DNA of 64,000 nucleotides. Source: Zantedeschia hybrid cultivar (Eukaryota > Streptophyta > Magnoliopsida > Alismatales > Araceae). Where the stretch lies: the NCBI GenBank assembly GCA_030544215.1, contig JARZZO010000013.1, positions 26,953,229 to 27,017,228 of the forward strand. Direction: 5' to 3'. Below the pieces are notes generated by a model, which worked only from the letters and a program-made list of their open reading frames with translations, was not told the origin of the DNA and searched no databases. Each line of letters begins with the position of its first letter. Within the stretch, counting starts at the first letter, position 1. Made by a program: the position numbers and the translations under genes. Shown here one piece after another: positions 1 to 11,236 of the stretch.

Positions 1-2100
1 TTAATCTAAATATTAGATTAATTAATTTAGAAGTGTTCTAAATGGTGCATGGAATATTTTAGAATTTTAATTTTCGTCTTGTATCCGCATGTTGATATGT
101 TTGATACTTTAAATTAGATTTAAATATATGTTAGAAAATAAGATTTTCGAAATTCAAATTATCCAATTTTGATTGGTTCTCAGGTTTTAAAAAAATCAAA
201 ATTATTATTTTTAAAAATTTTAGCCTTCATGTGATGTGTCTGATCATGTGTGGATAGTTAAAATTTGTGGTGGTCATAGACATGTACTTTATTAATTTCA
301 TATTATGTGATGGTGTGCGATTATGTGAACCATTTTAGAATGTCATGTGGGATAATTAATTGTTAATTAATGAAGCATGTGTACCCCCCTCTCTCTCTCA
401 TTCCTATGTAATTCTATCTCTCTTCATTATTGTACTCGGCCATAAGGCTTTCTCTTACAATTAATATGTGTTTGAAATTTATTTCAAAATTCAATATTGT
501 TTGTAATTGATCGCGTTGGCAGAGGAGAGGCGAAGATGATCCACAAGTGCAACCAGGAAGGCATCAGGAGATGAATAACCAGAGCCTATGTGTTTACATG
601 TTTTTATGAATATAATTATTATATTTTGTGGTGATTAATTGTATGACTCTAGTTAATCACCGTGCTGGCCATGACCACATAAAGAACATGTATTGTTGAT
701 GCATACTTTTAGTTTTTTATTATGAATCAGTTACTAATATCTAAGTATAGTTAAATATATGCGATATATTTATAAACTATCACCTAAGAAGAGACCAACT
801 TAACTTAAACAAAACATTCAGCATAAAGTCTAAGATGGAGCGCAAATAATTGAGAACGCACCGGATGGCTCTCCATCAATATACTTTTAGAACTTGATTC
901 AATGGTGGCATTTTCTTGTGTTATCCGAAATCTGCCACTATCTAATGAAAAGACTATTAATTATGGCATTATGATGCCTTGAGATCGGAGTAGAGGAATG
1001 ATGAAGCTATCCTCGCGTTTACCTGAGAGCTACATTTTACTCTATTATGTCACGTATTGATGGTAAAACTTAGACTAGGTATAATGGTTTACTGTGTTTA
1101 CCCGGGACCATTAAAGACCTGAGAGCCAAAGTTAGATCAGATATTGTAAGGAGTTACAATTACCATGAGATAGTTGCTCTAAGATAATAGTATGATACTT
1201 GTGTTTACTCAAGGTCATGTTATGAGTCTAAGAGATTCTGATATTTACTAGGAGACCGTCGGAGTATCCCGTTCTGTATACATGAAGGTTATACAGTCCA
1301 TCGAAAAATAGTGGAAAATAATTCAAGATAAAAGACCAAATTTGAATTATAAGAATTGTCTGCTTAAATCACTTTACTTCCTCGATTAACTGAAATGTTG
1401 TCTATTAATCCGAGATTTGGCATACTGGATACCAATACTTCTCATATTTAGATTGACTAAAGGACTCTGAAGAATGTCTTCAGGGCCAAGTAATAGCCAC
1501 TATCCTAATCAGATATAATGAAATCTCTTACTTAGATAGACCAAGGGGAAGAGGTACTCATGGTATGTCTTTTAAAAAGGCAGAGGATATCATGTAATCT
1601 CTTACTTGGATAGACTAAAGAGAAGGGGTAATTATAGTATGCCTTTGAGTAAGATAAGATGGAAGATCTTAAACGGTCAAATTCACACCTGAGAAGGATA
1701 AAGACAGGTCAGTTGAAAGAGATAAGGAGCAGTTCTCCCACTGCAAACCAATATAAGGATATGAAAAAGGACAACAAGAATATGAAACTTGTAAGAAGTT
1801 TTGGGTATTCTTATTATCAACTTTTGCATGTCTATTAGAGAATTAGCATCTCTAATTTGGGATGTTGGAAATAATTCTTAGATCTATAATAGTATGCAGA
1901 CTTAAACAAGTAAAAAGAAATCGAGAAAACGAAAGTGTTGAGTTAGACTCAACGATAGTTCAAGAGATGCATAGGTTACTGTGAGACAGTAAATCTTTGT
2001 ATGTCTTCAAGAGAAAGAATGAAACTGAATAACTGTTATTTAGTTCCATTAATTATCAAGAACTGTAAAAGTGAAAACATTGACTGAGACGGAACAAGCA
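1..2100 (+). other. 5' part of the copia element, no readable ORF
   Basis: No open frame of useful length. I see no tRNA-Met-type primer site and no LTR end. Text around 520-600 and 830-1350 reads like an untranslated leader plus a heavily decayed gag, placed there only because integrase homology begins just downstream. Gag itself cannot be identified with confidence. Confidence 0.4.
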
Positions 2101-2149
2101 TTATTTCATATGGTTTTAGAAATAAAATGAAAGATTTTAAAATAAGTTA

Positions 2150-2990
2150 ATGCACTATATATTCTTGATGTGACATATCATGTGATGAATGTTCAAAAGT
2201 TTCCTATAGAAAAGGACTGTGTGAATTATGATTATCTATGGGATTGTACACTTAAGTTATGCAATAAAAAATTATTGGTACTTATACATGTTGATGTAAA
2301 TAGCCTAATATCTTCTTAAGGCTAAAGATAATCACTTCTATTGACTTATCTTAATAATTAACTATTGGAAAGATTTGACTGTATGTACTTGCTATAATAC
2401 AAGTCGAATAAATATGAGAATTAAGGATTATAAGATCAAAATGAAGTCACTAACTAGAAAAGGTATTAGAATTCTTTGATTTGATCAAGGAAATTAATAC
2501 TTGAGTACATGATTCACACAAATCATTAAAAGGATAATCGTATCCTTTCTCGATTGATCCTCATTGTATATCACAGTAGTATGATATAATGAGGAATTGT
2601 ACTTTATTGGATATAGTACTATACATAATAAGGTTTGTCTAATTCTTATATTCCTGTGAAAATAAGTATGAACATTAGATGTCTATACTTTATAGATGGT
2701 CCCAAAATAAGTTAGTGTGTCTATATCAGATATGGAGATAAGATAATTCATATAAGATGTGAATTATAAGTAAATTTGGTTTTAAGTATATTAGAGTCGA
2801 GTTATGTCCTGATCTTGAAGTAAAGACATGATCTAAAGAAATTAGATCTAAGAAGGACATAATGTAGTATAAATTTGTGAGATGTCCAAAGAGTTTGGAT
2901 ATTACATTTATTGGCCAAGCGATAATCGAATGATTATCCTCTAGAAAGCTGCTTTCTATGAAGAGGAATATGTCCTCAAAGAAGACAGTG
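2150..2990 (+). pseudogene. Copia integrase remnant (GAG-pre-integrase and integrase core)
   Basis: Translated piecewise in shifting frames, the segment starting near 2235 gives YLW-x-C-x-L..NKK, the copia pre-integrase region. It is followed by a match to the LIHTDV motif near 2280, to the region before the second catalytic Asp (about 2460-2500), and to the integrase C-terminal block around the FVGYPKET..GYYFY motif (about 2860-2920). Many stops and frameshifts are present and no single frame runs beyond a few dozen codons. In life this enzyme would insert the cDNA; here it is dead. Confidence 0.65.
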
Positions 2991-2999
2991 GGAGCTGAT

Positions 3000-4560
3000 A
3001 AAACTAGAAGATGTTCCAGACCTACAAATTAACACAAGATTATTAGATAATCTTTGGTTATTTGGAACTATTCATGACATACATAAAATATATGTTTGAC
3101 ATATCCAAGATAGCAGAATGAGAGGATCTCAAAGATGTAGATTATGATCTAAAATCTATGAGGAAGTTCTCTATTGTTATTATAACTTTGACATTAGCAA
3201 GAAGTTAAGAATTCTAAGCCATAGTCCATAACATTGTCAAGTTGAGAACTTGATAGTATTGCTTGAGGGTACTATACCTATCAGAAGCAAGTAAACCTTC
3301 ATAATGAAGATTAGTACAAATGGATTACTTAAAACTTATATGGCAAATTGAAGAAAAGGGTTAAGGTCAAAGTGTTGACTTCGACAAGTTTTTCCTCAGT
3401 GGTTACCATAAATAAGTTTATTAGAATTATATTTGTCAAAACTGTCTATCATGGTGATGACATAAAGGCAGTTGGATATTAAAAGGCATTCCCTCAATAT
3501 GATTGAATAAAAGGTGTATATAATACAACTTTAAAGTTTTTAGAATATCCAGGAAACATGTTCTGATTTCAAAGGTCAATTTTGAATCAAATTGAAGTTT
3601 CCCAAAGTTGGAATTAGAGTTTTAGCCTAATGGTCAAACACAAAGTGGTCATTAAGAATGACCACGGATTGTGTGTGTACAAAGAGAACAGTGAGAGCAC
3701 GGTCGCATTATTAATACTTTGTGATAGTAACATCAAAGTAATTGGGAATAACATCAGAATATTACCATCAGTAAAAACATTATTATCCATGCATTTCTCC
3801 ATTATAGGTTTGGATGCAACATCCTGCATATTGGAAATACGAATCTATTAAGATAGATTGATGAGGATATTGCCATCAGTTATATTAACCTGTATGTCAA
3901 AATGTTTGACATGACAAATTCCATAAAAGGTCCCAATTGTTGAGACATGAAATTTATTTATTTAAGAAAAGATTCCTTGAAAGATACAAGAGAACCTTGA
4001 TAGTAGGAGTGAAATACATCACAATGTACTTAAGAAGTGCTAAGGGTGCACTCTTAGATGATGGAGAGGATGATTGGAAACTATGAGTTCATATTGACTC
4101 AAATTTCAAATCAAATATGAGTTTAGCCTTCTAGTGAGACAACAGTGGATTGGAAAAAGTTCCAAACTAGAAACTACTGCTAATATGATTGCAGTTGATA
4201 CTGTTGATAGAACAGTATGGAGTGGATTGAAAGGGTTCCAACCCAAAATTCGCTGCTAAGAAGACGACATAAACATATGACACTGTTATTGGAACATTCT
4301 GGATAAAAGAGTTCATCCTTGAACTAGATGTAGTTCTAAAATATCTCTGATCTTGTCCCGTTGTTGGAGGACAACAGTGGGAGCAGTTAATCTTGTATAG
4401 AGCCATGGTCTCATCAGAAGTTGTAGAACATTTTGAGAATCTTTCACAAGTTTAGAGACATTATTTAAGAGGAGATAACGTAATGAAAAATATTCCATCC
4501 GTAGATAATTGAGCAGATCCTTGACCAAGCCTTAGTTGCAGACTTTATGTGAGCATCACT
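3000..4560 (+). pseudogene. Copia reverse transcriptase and RNase H remnant
   Basis: Around 3450-3540 a degraded QMDVKTAFLNG-type reverse transcriptase block is legible. From 4018 the translation shows the RNase H region: YLRS/RT-K with VYGGE, then the TDS-F-SD block, then SW-SSKQ near 4150 and the AEY region near 4180. The C-terminal block is clear at 4330-4540: D-NN-GA at about 4365-4385, then KEPWSHQK-like text and a GD-V..I.SVDN-ADP-motif, the normal end of copia RNase H. Stops and frameshifts are frequent. Confidence 0.72.
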
Positions 4561-4615
4561 TAGATTTGATAGAGAGCAAATACGAAGGTGATTGGCTTGA
4601 GTTCAAGTAGGAGAT

Positions 4616-6170
4616 TATTGGATATAGGTATCCTCAAAGCCAATCATTAAGCACCTATTACAATCTGGTTCACTAATAAATGATTTTATTATGTAGATTG
4701 GCATATTTATAATTGCATATAATGAGGTCCATGAATATGTGCAATAGTTATGGGATTATGATGAGATCATAATAATGAGACTAATGACTTATATATACTT
4801 ATTCTTAATTGTTCCTAGTCGTAGGATGTTTAAGAAGGACATCGAATATCCGGTAAGACTAGTACATGTTATTCCAACTCATTTGATGAGGGTGACTGAT
4901 CTTGTTAGTCACTTGTGTGGAGACACTATGGTGAACCTGTAGGTGCTCATTGGGAAATGAGTTTACTGAACTGATCTGACATGAATTGTTGAATGGCAAT
5001 TTACCTGACTGTCAACTGGCTTGATTCATCGTCATAGTGGCGTGGTTGATCCTTGGACTTGAAACACCAAAGACATCTTGTCGGTGGACTTCTGGGCTTT
5101 GACCATGGCTTATCAATCCCTATCGACGGCATCTCTAATAGTAAAGGATCGAGTCCAACGGAAGTCCTTTGAAGGTGATTGTATGTTCAATATAGGATCG
5201 TTCGTTCTCAGATAATTGGAGAGAGAATGCTCTTAGATAGATCCGCAGGAGTCTCTGGCCAGAGCGGACACAATATTAGAAAAGGTGTTTTATGATATTA
5301 TACAGCGGAGTCTGATCTAAGTGAGTTGACCATCTAGGGTTTGACAGTTGACCATATCTTAGGTCGACTCGTGAGCATTGTACGAATGAAGGATTATAGC
5401 CACGTGGTAACTGTGGACGGACAAGTTCCATGAATGGGTTGCTAAACCACATTATCTTTTAGGATCATGTTGTGTTGTTTGGCACTCAACTTGATCTGAA
5501 GTCTAGCCGAATTTATATGAGATGTTAATTCAGTTAAATAATTAATTAAATATAAGATATTAATTAATTACAATAAGTCAATAAATTGTCATTGGACTTA
5601 ACGGGCTGAAAATCGGCTGGTAAATGGGCCTAGAGGGTCACACGCAAATTGATTCTCAGTCGATGGTGTTTAAGTGGGTTTTATATTAACTCGGGGACTT
5701 TATGAAAAGTAGTGCCGACTTAATATAAAAACAGGCTGTAGAGAAATCCTAGGCCAAGCTTCATGAGGTCTCATTGCTGGCCGCCCCCATCTCTCTCTCC
5801 TCATCCTCTAGGCGCCCCTCTCAAGGTGCCGGGCGCCTATCGTCTCCGCCGCGCGCAATTCCCGAATGTCGAGAAATCATCGTCTGCAGGTTTTGGACAT
5901 TGTTGTGGCGAGAGATCTTCAGCGAGGGCGATGATCTGGACGAAGAAGCAAGGACGAACCACCGTGAAGGATCGCGTAGATACCGCTGGAGGCCATACGC
6001 TAATGCAGCTAACGGCATCGCCTCGACGGAACCAACATGGATGCGGATTCGAATCACATCCTCTTGTTTTTCAGTTTACGATTTTTATCTCGAAACATAT
6101 CTTCGGGCATCGAGCGAGATAATTTTGTTTGTTTCCACTGTGTTTTTCGTGTCCCACTCGGATCCTAACA
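4616..6170 (+). repeat. Copia 3' LTR (about 1555 bp)
   Basis: Starts directly after the purine-rich tract CAAGTAGGAGAT with TATTGGATATAGG (probably once TGTTGGAT) and ends ATCCTAACA, giving imperfect inverted termini TGTTGGAT/ATCCTAACA. A possible TATA motif (ttaatataaaa) lies near 5720. A GC-rich stretch (5760-6060) has open frames, but these lie inside the LTR and resemble no protein I know. No partner LTR is visible, so age cannot be judged. Confidence 0.75.
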
Positions 6171-7268
6171 TCAAATTCAACAACAACAAAGAAAAACTAA
6201 ATTAAAATAAAACACTAAATAAAAGGGGCCAGTGGCTCAGATGATTGTTATGTGCCCAGATGGCACGGTGTGCCCATCGTGTTACTTCTGCCGGTGGCAG
6301 GCACGGTCGACGAAGCTGGCAGGTGTGAATCCACTTGGCACGCCGTATGGTAGGCGGGGCAGGGCGGCCAAGCTCGAGCGACGAGGGGGCAGCCTCGAGA
6401 ACGCCCTCTGTCGGCAGCGTACCTGGGAGGGGTGCAGCTGAGGTAGGGAGAGGAGAGGGAGAAAGAAGGAGAAAGGGAGAGAGAGAGAGGGCGCAGAAGA
6501 GAGATAAAAAAAAGTAGTAGAGAGAGATAGAGAGAAAATAGAGAGAAAGAAAATAGAAGAGAGAGGTGTACGGTGAAAGAGAGAGAGAGAGAGAACACAA
6601 AGGAGAGAAGAATAAGTATGGCCAGAGAGAGAGAGCGCACCAAGAGGGAGAAAAAGAACAAGTAAGAAAGAGGGAGAGCTCGGGGGGGAGAAAGAGAGAA
6701 TCTACAGGGAGAGAGAAAAACAAGAGAGAGGAACAAGAAGAAGGGGTTTCTAAATAGATTGAGGCTTTTAAAATTAAGTAGGAGAGAGAGAAGAGGGGGG
6801 GAGGTGGCTACAACTTGGCTTTCTTGGGAGAGGAGCTAGGACAACCTTTTTCAAGGTAGTAAATGTCCTTTATGCCCCCTTTTTACCCTTTGTGCAAAAA
6901 TAAGGATGTTCTTCCTGAGGTTTGATCTCTGGTCCTTCCCACATGTGCCAAGAGACTTAGCCAACTGTGCCATGTATTTTTCATGTCCTATTCACACAAA
7001 ATAAATTTAAATTAGATTTCTATACTGAACAAAATCACAATTATGTCAAAATAAAATTATTAACCGTCTTGCCTTTGCCGAAAAACCACAAATGCGCTAC
7101 ACTTAGTTTTTCACATGAAATGACAATATTTTGTACTCGGAATTCAACAAAATTAGTATGGTTGGAATCAGCACAAAATTATCTATCATTTCATATAATT
7201 TTGCACATGAAACCATGAGTGTAATGCATATATTTATCTTTTTAATGATAAAAAATACATACTTATCA
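6171..7268 (-). repeat. E2 3' LTR, truncated by copia
   Basis: On the minus strand it begins TGATAAGTATGTA at 7268, next to the purine tract, like the LTRs of E1. Bases 6171-6340 repeat 30065-30150 almost word for word, and both copies then enter a GA-rich block (6440-6800 here), which identifies this as the same LTR family. It is cut at 6171 by the copia. GC-rich open frames at 6232-6440 and purine-rich ones at 6248-6757 are LTR and microsatellite sequence, not genes. Confidence 0.8.
6917..6972 (-). promoter_or_regulatory. tRNA-like A and B boxes inside E2 LTR
   Basis: On the minus strand TGGCACAGTTGG (6972-6961) fits a Pol III A box and GATCAAACCTC (6927-6917) resembles a B box, with starts 45 nt apart. 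The pair lies about 296 bp from the LTR start; E1 has a similar pair at about 288 bp. No cloverleaf is evident, so this is not a tRNA gene. Confidence 0.45.
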
Positions 7269-7281
7269 TATCCCCCAACTT
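7269..7281 (-). other. E2 polypurine tract
   Basis: Minus-strand GTTGGGGGATA immediately precedes the 3' LTR start TGATAAG. E1 has GTTGGGGGATG at 62088-62098 in the same place. It would prime plus-strand DNA synthesis. Confidence 0.7.
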
Positions 7282-8468
7282 AATCATTGCTAGTCCCTTA
7301 GCAATACAAATAATGAAAAATTAGGACCACAATAGATTATCAAGCTTCATTTAAAGTTATCTATCACAAACAATTAAATGGTAGCCAATTAGTAAGCTAA
7401 AGTTCTAATTTTTTCCACTACACTTGGGTCGCGATAGGTGATCGTGCATGAAAGTTGGCATACATAGAACTTATTTCCATCCTTTTTGGTATATCCTCAC
7501 TTTTGGGGTAAAACTACTTGGAGAAGAGAAGTGAAAAAGGGGTTTCTCGATCAATCAATAAGATCGTCTTTCAGCTCTCGCCCTGACTCATCACTTTTCA
7601 GGACTTTGTCTTATTTTTAGTACGAGGGACTTTTCATTTAGCACGGCTTTTTCATTTAGTTGTGCTCATTGCCTTTGAGAGTGCGTACTTTTCGCTACTC
7701 TCTTTACTTTCTCTGAGGGAAGGTGCGTACTTTTTTCTACCAACCTTTTTTTTGCTCTTTCGAAACATTTTTATTATATGACATTTGGTTTATATATTTA
7801 AAACTGTCCCATTTTAAATGACCGCCTCCTTAGAGTGATGAGTAGGTTGGTCCCCTATTACGAATTCTGACATTCCTTTCGTTCATTCCAAAGAATAAAA
7901 AAAACATAATAGGGAGTCCTACCCTTTAGGTTAATTCCAACAATTCTACACTTTCAAGGTCTTCCAGTCACCCTAACTTGCCATGTGTATGTGAAAATTA
8001 TTCTTGCTATGGCTCCTTGCGGAGAGGGATATTCTAACTTTTAACGCTTTATCCAACTAACTAACACAAAACTGATTTGTTTAGGATTCCCTTAATGAAG
8101 CATGATTTCATGAAAGCTTAAGCGGGGTGTAAAAAAGAAATTTTGAAAATTTTTTGAGCATTTTTAACAGTGAAAAATACTAGTTTTCTTCAAATGATTT
8201 TACAAAAATGCATAATGGTTACTCCCTCGAACTTAAATGGCATTGTCCTCAATGGCATAAAAGATATGAATGAGTTATAGCCAAAAGAAGGCTGGAAAGG
8301 AGAGATACAATTGGGGTAAATGGGGTGTTACTTTATCAGAGTCGGCTGCTGTATGAAGACCTAAAAAGAAAATAAAGAATCAAATAAAAATCTTATTCCT
8401 AAAATATTAGGTTGCCTCCCAAAAAGTGCGAAGTTTAACATCTTCAGTCAGACTCATGTAAGTTCTTA
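7282..8468 (-). other. E2 3' non-coding region
   Basis: No gene. It holds two features shared with E1: a conserved box near 8405-8445 (minus-strand TTGGGAGGCAACC, E1 TTGGGAGGTAATCC near 60930) just after the protease stop, and a pair of AAGTACGCAC motifs (about 7684-7735; E1 about 61620-61675). Conservation of non-coding boxes between two divergent copies hints at a packaging or processing role, which is unproven. Confidence 0.6.
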
Positions 8469-9176
8469 TCAACTTGAGTCAATTGGTTCATTATTATCAT
8501 TATGTTTGCCCTGCTTAGATATCATTCGATCCAGAGCCATGCTTTTCCTACTCATGAAGTGATGATTTATCGTATTTGACAATTTGATTACCTCATTCTC
8601 GCTTACTTCATCCATGCCTGGGTTTAATTGCAACTCTCTTGATCCAGCATGGTCCTCCATATGAATGCCATGCAGGCAACCAAGTGGTGAAGAATTTTGC
8701 TCAAATTGAGGAGGAGATGTAGGAGATGGTAGTGTTGGCTGAGAGTGCAACTTCAGCAATGGTTCAGTGTTAGGCCAAGAACTAAGAGAGTGAGGCAAAT
8801 TGTGAAGTGCAGCAATTTTCTTGGTGGAAAACAAAAATTGTTCAAGCTCAAGACTTTCTTTTGTGGGAAAAAGGAAATGTTCCAGATTTGGACTAGTATC
8901 TATCAGATCATCCATGGCATGTATTGTATAACAATCTTCATTCTAATCCGGATACTTAGGAGCTTGAAAAATATTGATCCCAATTTGTCGGTCCCCAAAA
9001 GAAATATTCATCATTCCCGTCTCACAATTGATGTTTACTTTTACTGTGGCTAAAAAATGGATGCCCTAAGATGATTGGAGTGTGGTTTAGATCTGAGGAT
9101 GAGACTATGTCGATAAAAAAGTCCACAGGGAAGTAGCAATCTTCAACCTTCACAATCACATCTTCAATAAGCCCTC
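8469..9176 (-). pseudogene. E2 protease C-terminal half and downstream domain
   Basis: Minus-strand reading from 9176 gives a degraded LIEDVIVKVEDCYFPVDF-like retropepsin segment that aligns with E1 at about 60180-60240. The open part 8915-8469 (148 codons) aligns along its whole length with the E1 tail: LEHFLFP near its start, LHNLPHSLSSWP in the middle, and HHF-SRKSMAL near the end. Upstream sequence is cut at 9176 by the 5' LTR of the Tat-type element. The tail domain after the protease has no known function. Confidence 0.72.
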
Positions 9177-9381
9177 TATAGACACGTTAACTTTGACATC
9201 ATTTTGAGTAAATTTCATATTATATAATAATCCCTCAAAATGATCTGATATTTAATCATTAGTTAATTTTTATTAATCTTTCTGGTTGAATTATCTAAAT
9301 GACATCGTTCAGACAGACATAATTTAAGTTTATTAAAGAAATTCATTTTAACTCAGATTTTTAATCAAATATGAAAGGATT

Positions 9382-9594
9382 CTAAAAGACGTCGACATGT
9401 GTAGATGCCATTTAGGGTTTTATTTTTACTTTGATTTTTAAAACTGATTTTTAATTAATTTATTAATAAACTAAAAAACGTCTGCCATGCACGACGCCAT
9501 TTAGGTTTCCTAAGCTATTTATGTTTCTTCTTCCCGATGTTTATCCTTATCTTAATTAAGCTAAAAGACATCTCCTTTGGGCGACGCGTTTTAG
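9382..9594. promoter_or_regulatory. Palindrome array 1: three 34-bp units in the 5' LTR
   Basis: Units at 9382-9415, 9471-9504 and 9561-9594, spaced 89 and 90 bp. Each is a 12-bp arm, a 10-bp spacer and a 12-bp imperfectly complementary arm; unit 3 is CTAAAAGACATC, then TCCTTTGGGC, then GACGCGTTTTAG. The array ends 111 bp upstream of the TATA box at 9706. Its position suggests enhancer or repressor sites. The protein that would bind is unknown. Confidence 0.7.
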
Positions 9595-9705
9595 TTAATT
9601 ATAGATAATGATGAATCAAGCTGTATTTATTTATTTCTTAGTTGGATTTGCTTCAAATTCTTTTATGTTAATCTGTAAGTAACCGCGGATGCGTAAACTT
9701 AAGCC

Positions 9706-9713
9706 TATAAATA
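9706..9713 (+). promoter_or_regulatory. TATA box of the 5' LTR
   Basis: TATAAATA in the context AGCCTATAAATATC, the best core-promoter match in the LTR. It marks the probable U3/R side, about 490 bp before the LTR end. Confidence 0.6.
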
Positions 9714-10202
9714 TCTAAGTCCTTGGCCATTAAAAAGTTAGTAATAATTCTTGAAAAGTTAGTGATAATTGGTGATTATTAGAGCGATTCACTTAGTTTA
9801 GTTCCATGATTAGAATTATTACTGGAATAGATACTACATCTATTTGAGTTCTTATTGTTCTTTCCCTCTTTCTTTCCATTTTTTGCAAGGTACAAAAGAA
9901 GATCAAGAAGAGAGAATCAACAACAAGGAAATCTGGACGATTCTCAAAGCCCTATAAGCATCCAAAGCAAGAACAAAGTCAGAAGGGCTCTTTTCCTTCA
10001 GCCGGCTGAAGGAGGAGAATCAAGGACTCCAACATCTCCCAATTCTAAAATAGGTAAGCGATCAATCTTTGTCTTTTGGAACTTTTTAGTCAAAAGTTTC
10101 TGACGATCACATTCACTTAGTTTTAAATAGGTTTATTTGTCACATAAACAACAAAATTTTCATGATAATCACACACCACTAATTTGAGCACTCACAGCTT
10201 TT

Positions 10203-10220
10203 TGGCGATCACGGTGGGAC
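10203..10220 (+). other. Primer binding site of the Tat-type element
   Basis: TGGCGATCACGGTGGGAC begins 6 bp after the LTR end and opens with TGG, the complement of a tRNA 3' CCA. Related TGGCGA.. sites are typical of Tat/Ogre elements. The priming tRNA cannot be fixed by eye. Confidence 0.7.
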
Positions 10221-11236
10221 TTGGTCTCGCCATCTTTTAATCTTTGTTATTGCTTTTATCAATCGGGCACCTACGGTGCACCACCTGTGTCTCTCGGCAT
10301 GCACTCACCGATCAGTGAGTTTTTAGTTTAGTTGTTATTCCCACGTGCACCACGTATACACCCTTGCGGCAAGATCTTGCCCTCCCCATTTGATTGATTG
10401 AACAGTTGTGATTGTGATAAGAAGCATGTGTGATTGATTGAATATTTTTATTGTTCACATGATAAATTACCCTGTTAAAAATTGAAGTAAAAAAAAAAGA
10501 TTCGCATGAGCCAATTATTTTCTGCTTTTATTCTGTTTGTTTGAGGAGGAATCGATCCATAAATTCCTTCTAAATTGTTGATTCTACGACCTGAAAAGCG
10601 TCTAGGAGCAGCGACGCGTTTCATACCGCGTCGCCCTACCTAAACGCCTTTCAGGCCAAATTCTCTACTGTCTGCTATTTGAGCTTCTGCGAGAAAAATA
10701 AGGTTATGTTTTGAATAGCGTCGAGGCACAGCGACGCGATTCAGGCAGTTTCTTGCTTTTTTCTTCAATTCTCAGATTTCTAATCTGCTTGCTACTACAC
10801 ATTACATAATAAGCATTAGAGGCCATCTCGGCCACAGGTCATACGCACTGGAGCTAACACCCCCCTTTTCTCATAGGAATACATTTCTTGACGTCTTCAC
10901 CTCTTTCTGATTGGGTCGGTCTCTCGATCAGACTAGAGTGGTTGGCGTTAAAGACCTCCGTAAGTCTCCAAAATCAAGGTATTCCTCCTTGTTCATCGGA
11001 CTAGTTGTACCAATCAAAGTCCTAGTTAGATTTTCATAACGTTGTGAGAGAAAGCCATAGAGTATAACAGTGGAGATTGAACTGAAATTAGGATCCTACC
11101 CCTTGAGTGAATTTGTGATTACTTGAATCCAAATAACCCAATAAGGAATCCTAAAATAACGTTAAACATCCACTTGTTTGCTTAATCTCTGTACAACTTA
11201 TTTGTAAATCTTTGAAAAGAAAAAAAATCTGACATT
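10221..11236 (+). other. Untranslated leader between primer site and gag
   Basis: About 1 kb with no convincing ORF. It contains palindrome array 2 (10591-10744) and a polypyrimidine run near 10855. In Tat elements the long leader is thought to carry packaging signals; nothing here proves that. Confidence 0.55.
10591..10744. promoter_or_regulatory. Palindrome array 2 in the gag leader
   Basis: Clear units at 10591-10624 (CTGAAAAGCGTC arm) and 10711-10744 (TTGAATAGCGTC / GACGCGATTCAG). Between them, 10643-10654 (AACGCCTTTCAG) pairs with the first arm at 10591-10602, enclosing an inner GACGCG-8 nt-CGCGTC hairpin (10613-10632), so 10591-10654 can fold as a nested stem. The array lies about 490 bp before the gag start. 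Confidence 0.65.

Larger units (their letters stand above)
1..6170 (+). mobile_element. Decayed Ty1/copia LTR retrotransposon, 5' end outside window
   Basis: Seen: copia-like integrase, reverse transcriptase and RNase H fragments in the order expected for copia pol, a purine-rich tract (about 4605-4615) and a 3' LTR ending in CCTAACA at 6170. No 5' LTR was found, so it must lie left of base 1. All reading frames are interrupted. The element ends inside the 3' LTR of a minus-strand Gag-protease element whose sequence resumes at 6171; the same bases (tcaaattcaacaac) occur uninterrupted near 30065, so the copia is the younger insertion there. A target duplication cannot be tested because the left end is missing. 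Confidence 0.8.
9177..10196 (+). repeat. 5' LTR of the Tat-type element (about 1020 bp)
   Basis: Boundaries come from comparison with the solo LTR at 40758-42040 (opposite strand), which has clean TG..CA ends. Here the start is TATAGACACG (solo TGTAGACATA) and the end is TTTGAGCACTCACA, identical in the solo copy. Shared internal blocks include GAGTAAATTTCATAT, TTTAATCATT, three 34-bp palindromes and the GATAATCACACACC segment near the end. It is shorter than the solo copy (1283 bp). Confidence 0.82.

Noticed and set aside
3614..3851. Small gene in the copia region
   Set aside because: Both strands are open by chance; it lies inside the decayed reverse transcriptase region.
5763..6205. Protein-coding gene in GC-rich segment
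   Set aside because: Overlapping frames lie within the copia 3' LTR and match no protein; the composition explains them.
6202..6757. Leu/Ser/Phe-rich or Arg/Glu-rich proteins
   Set aside because: Translations of the GA/CT microsatellite in the E2 LTR.
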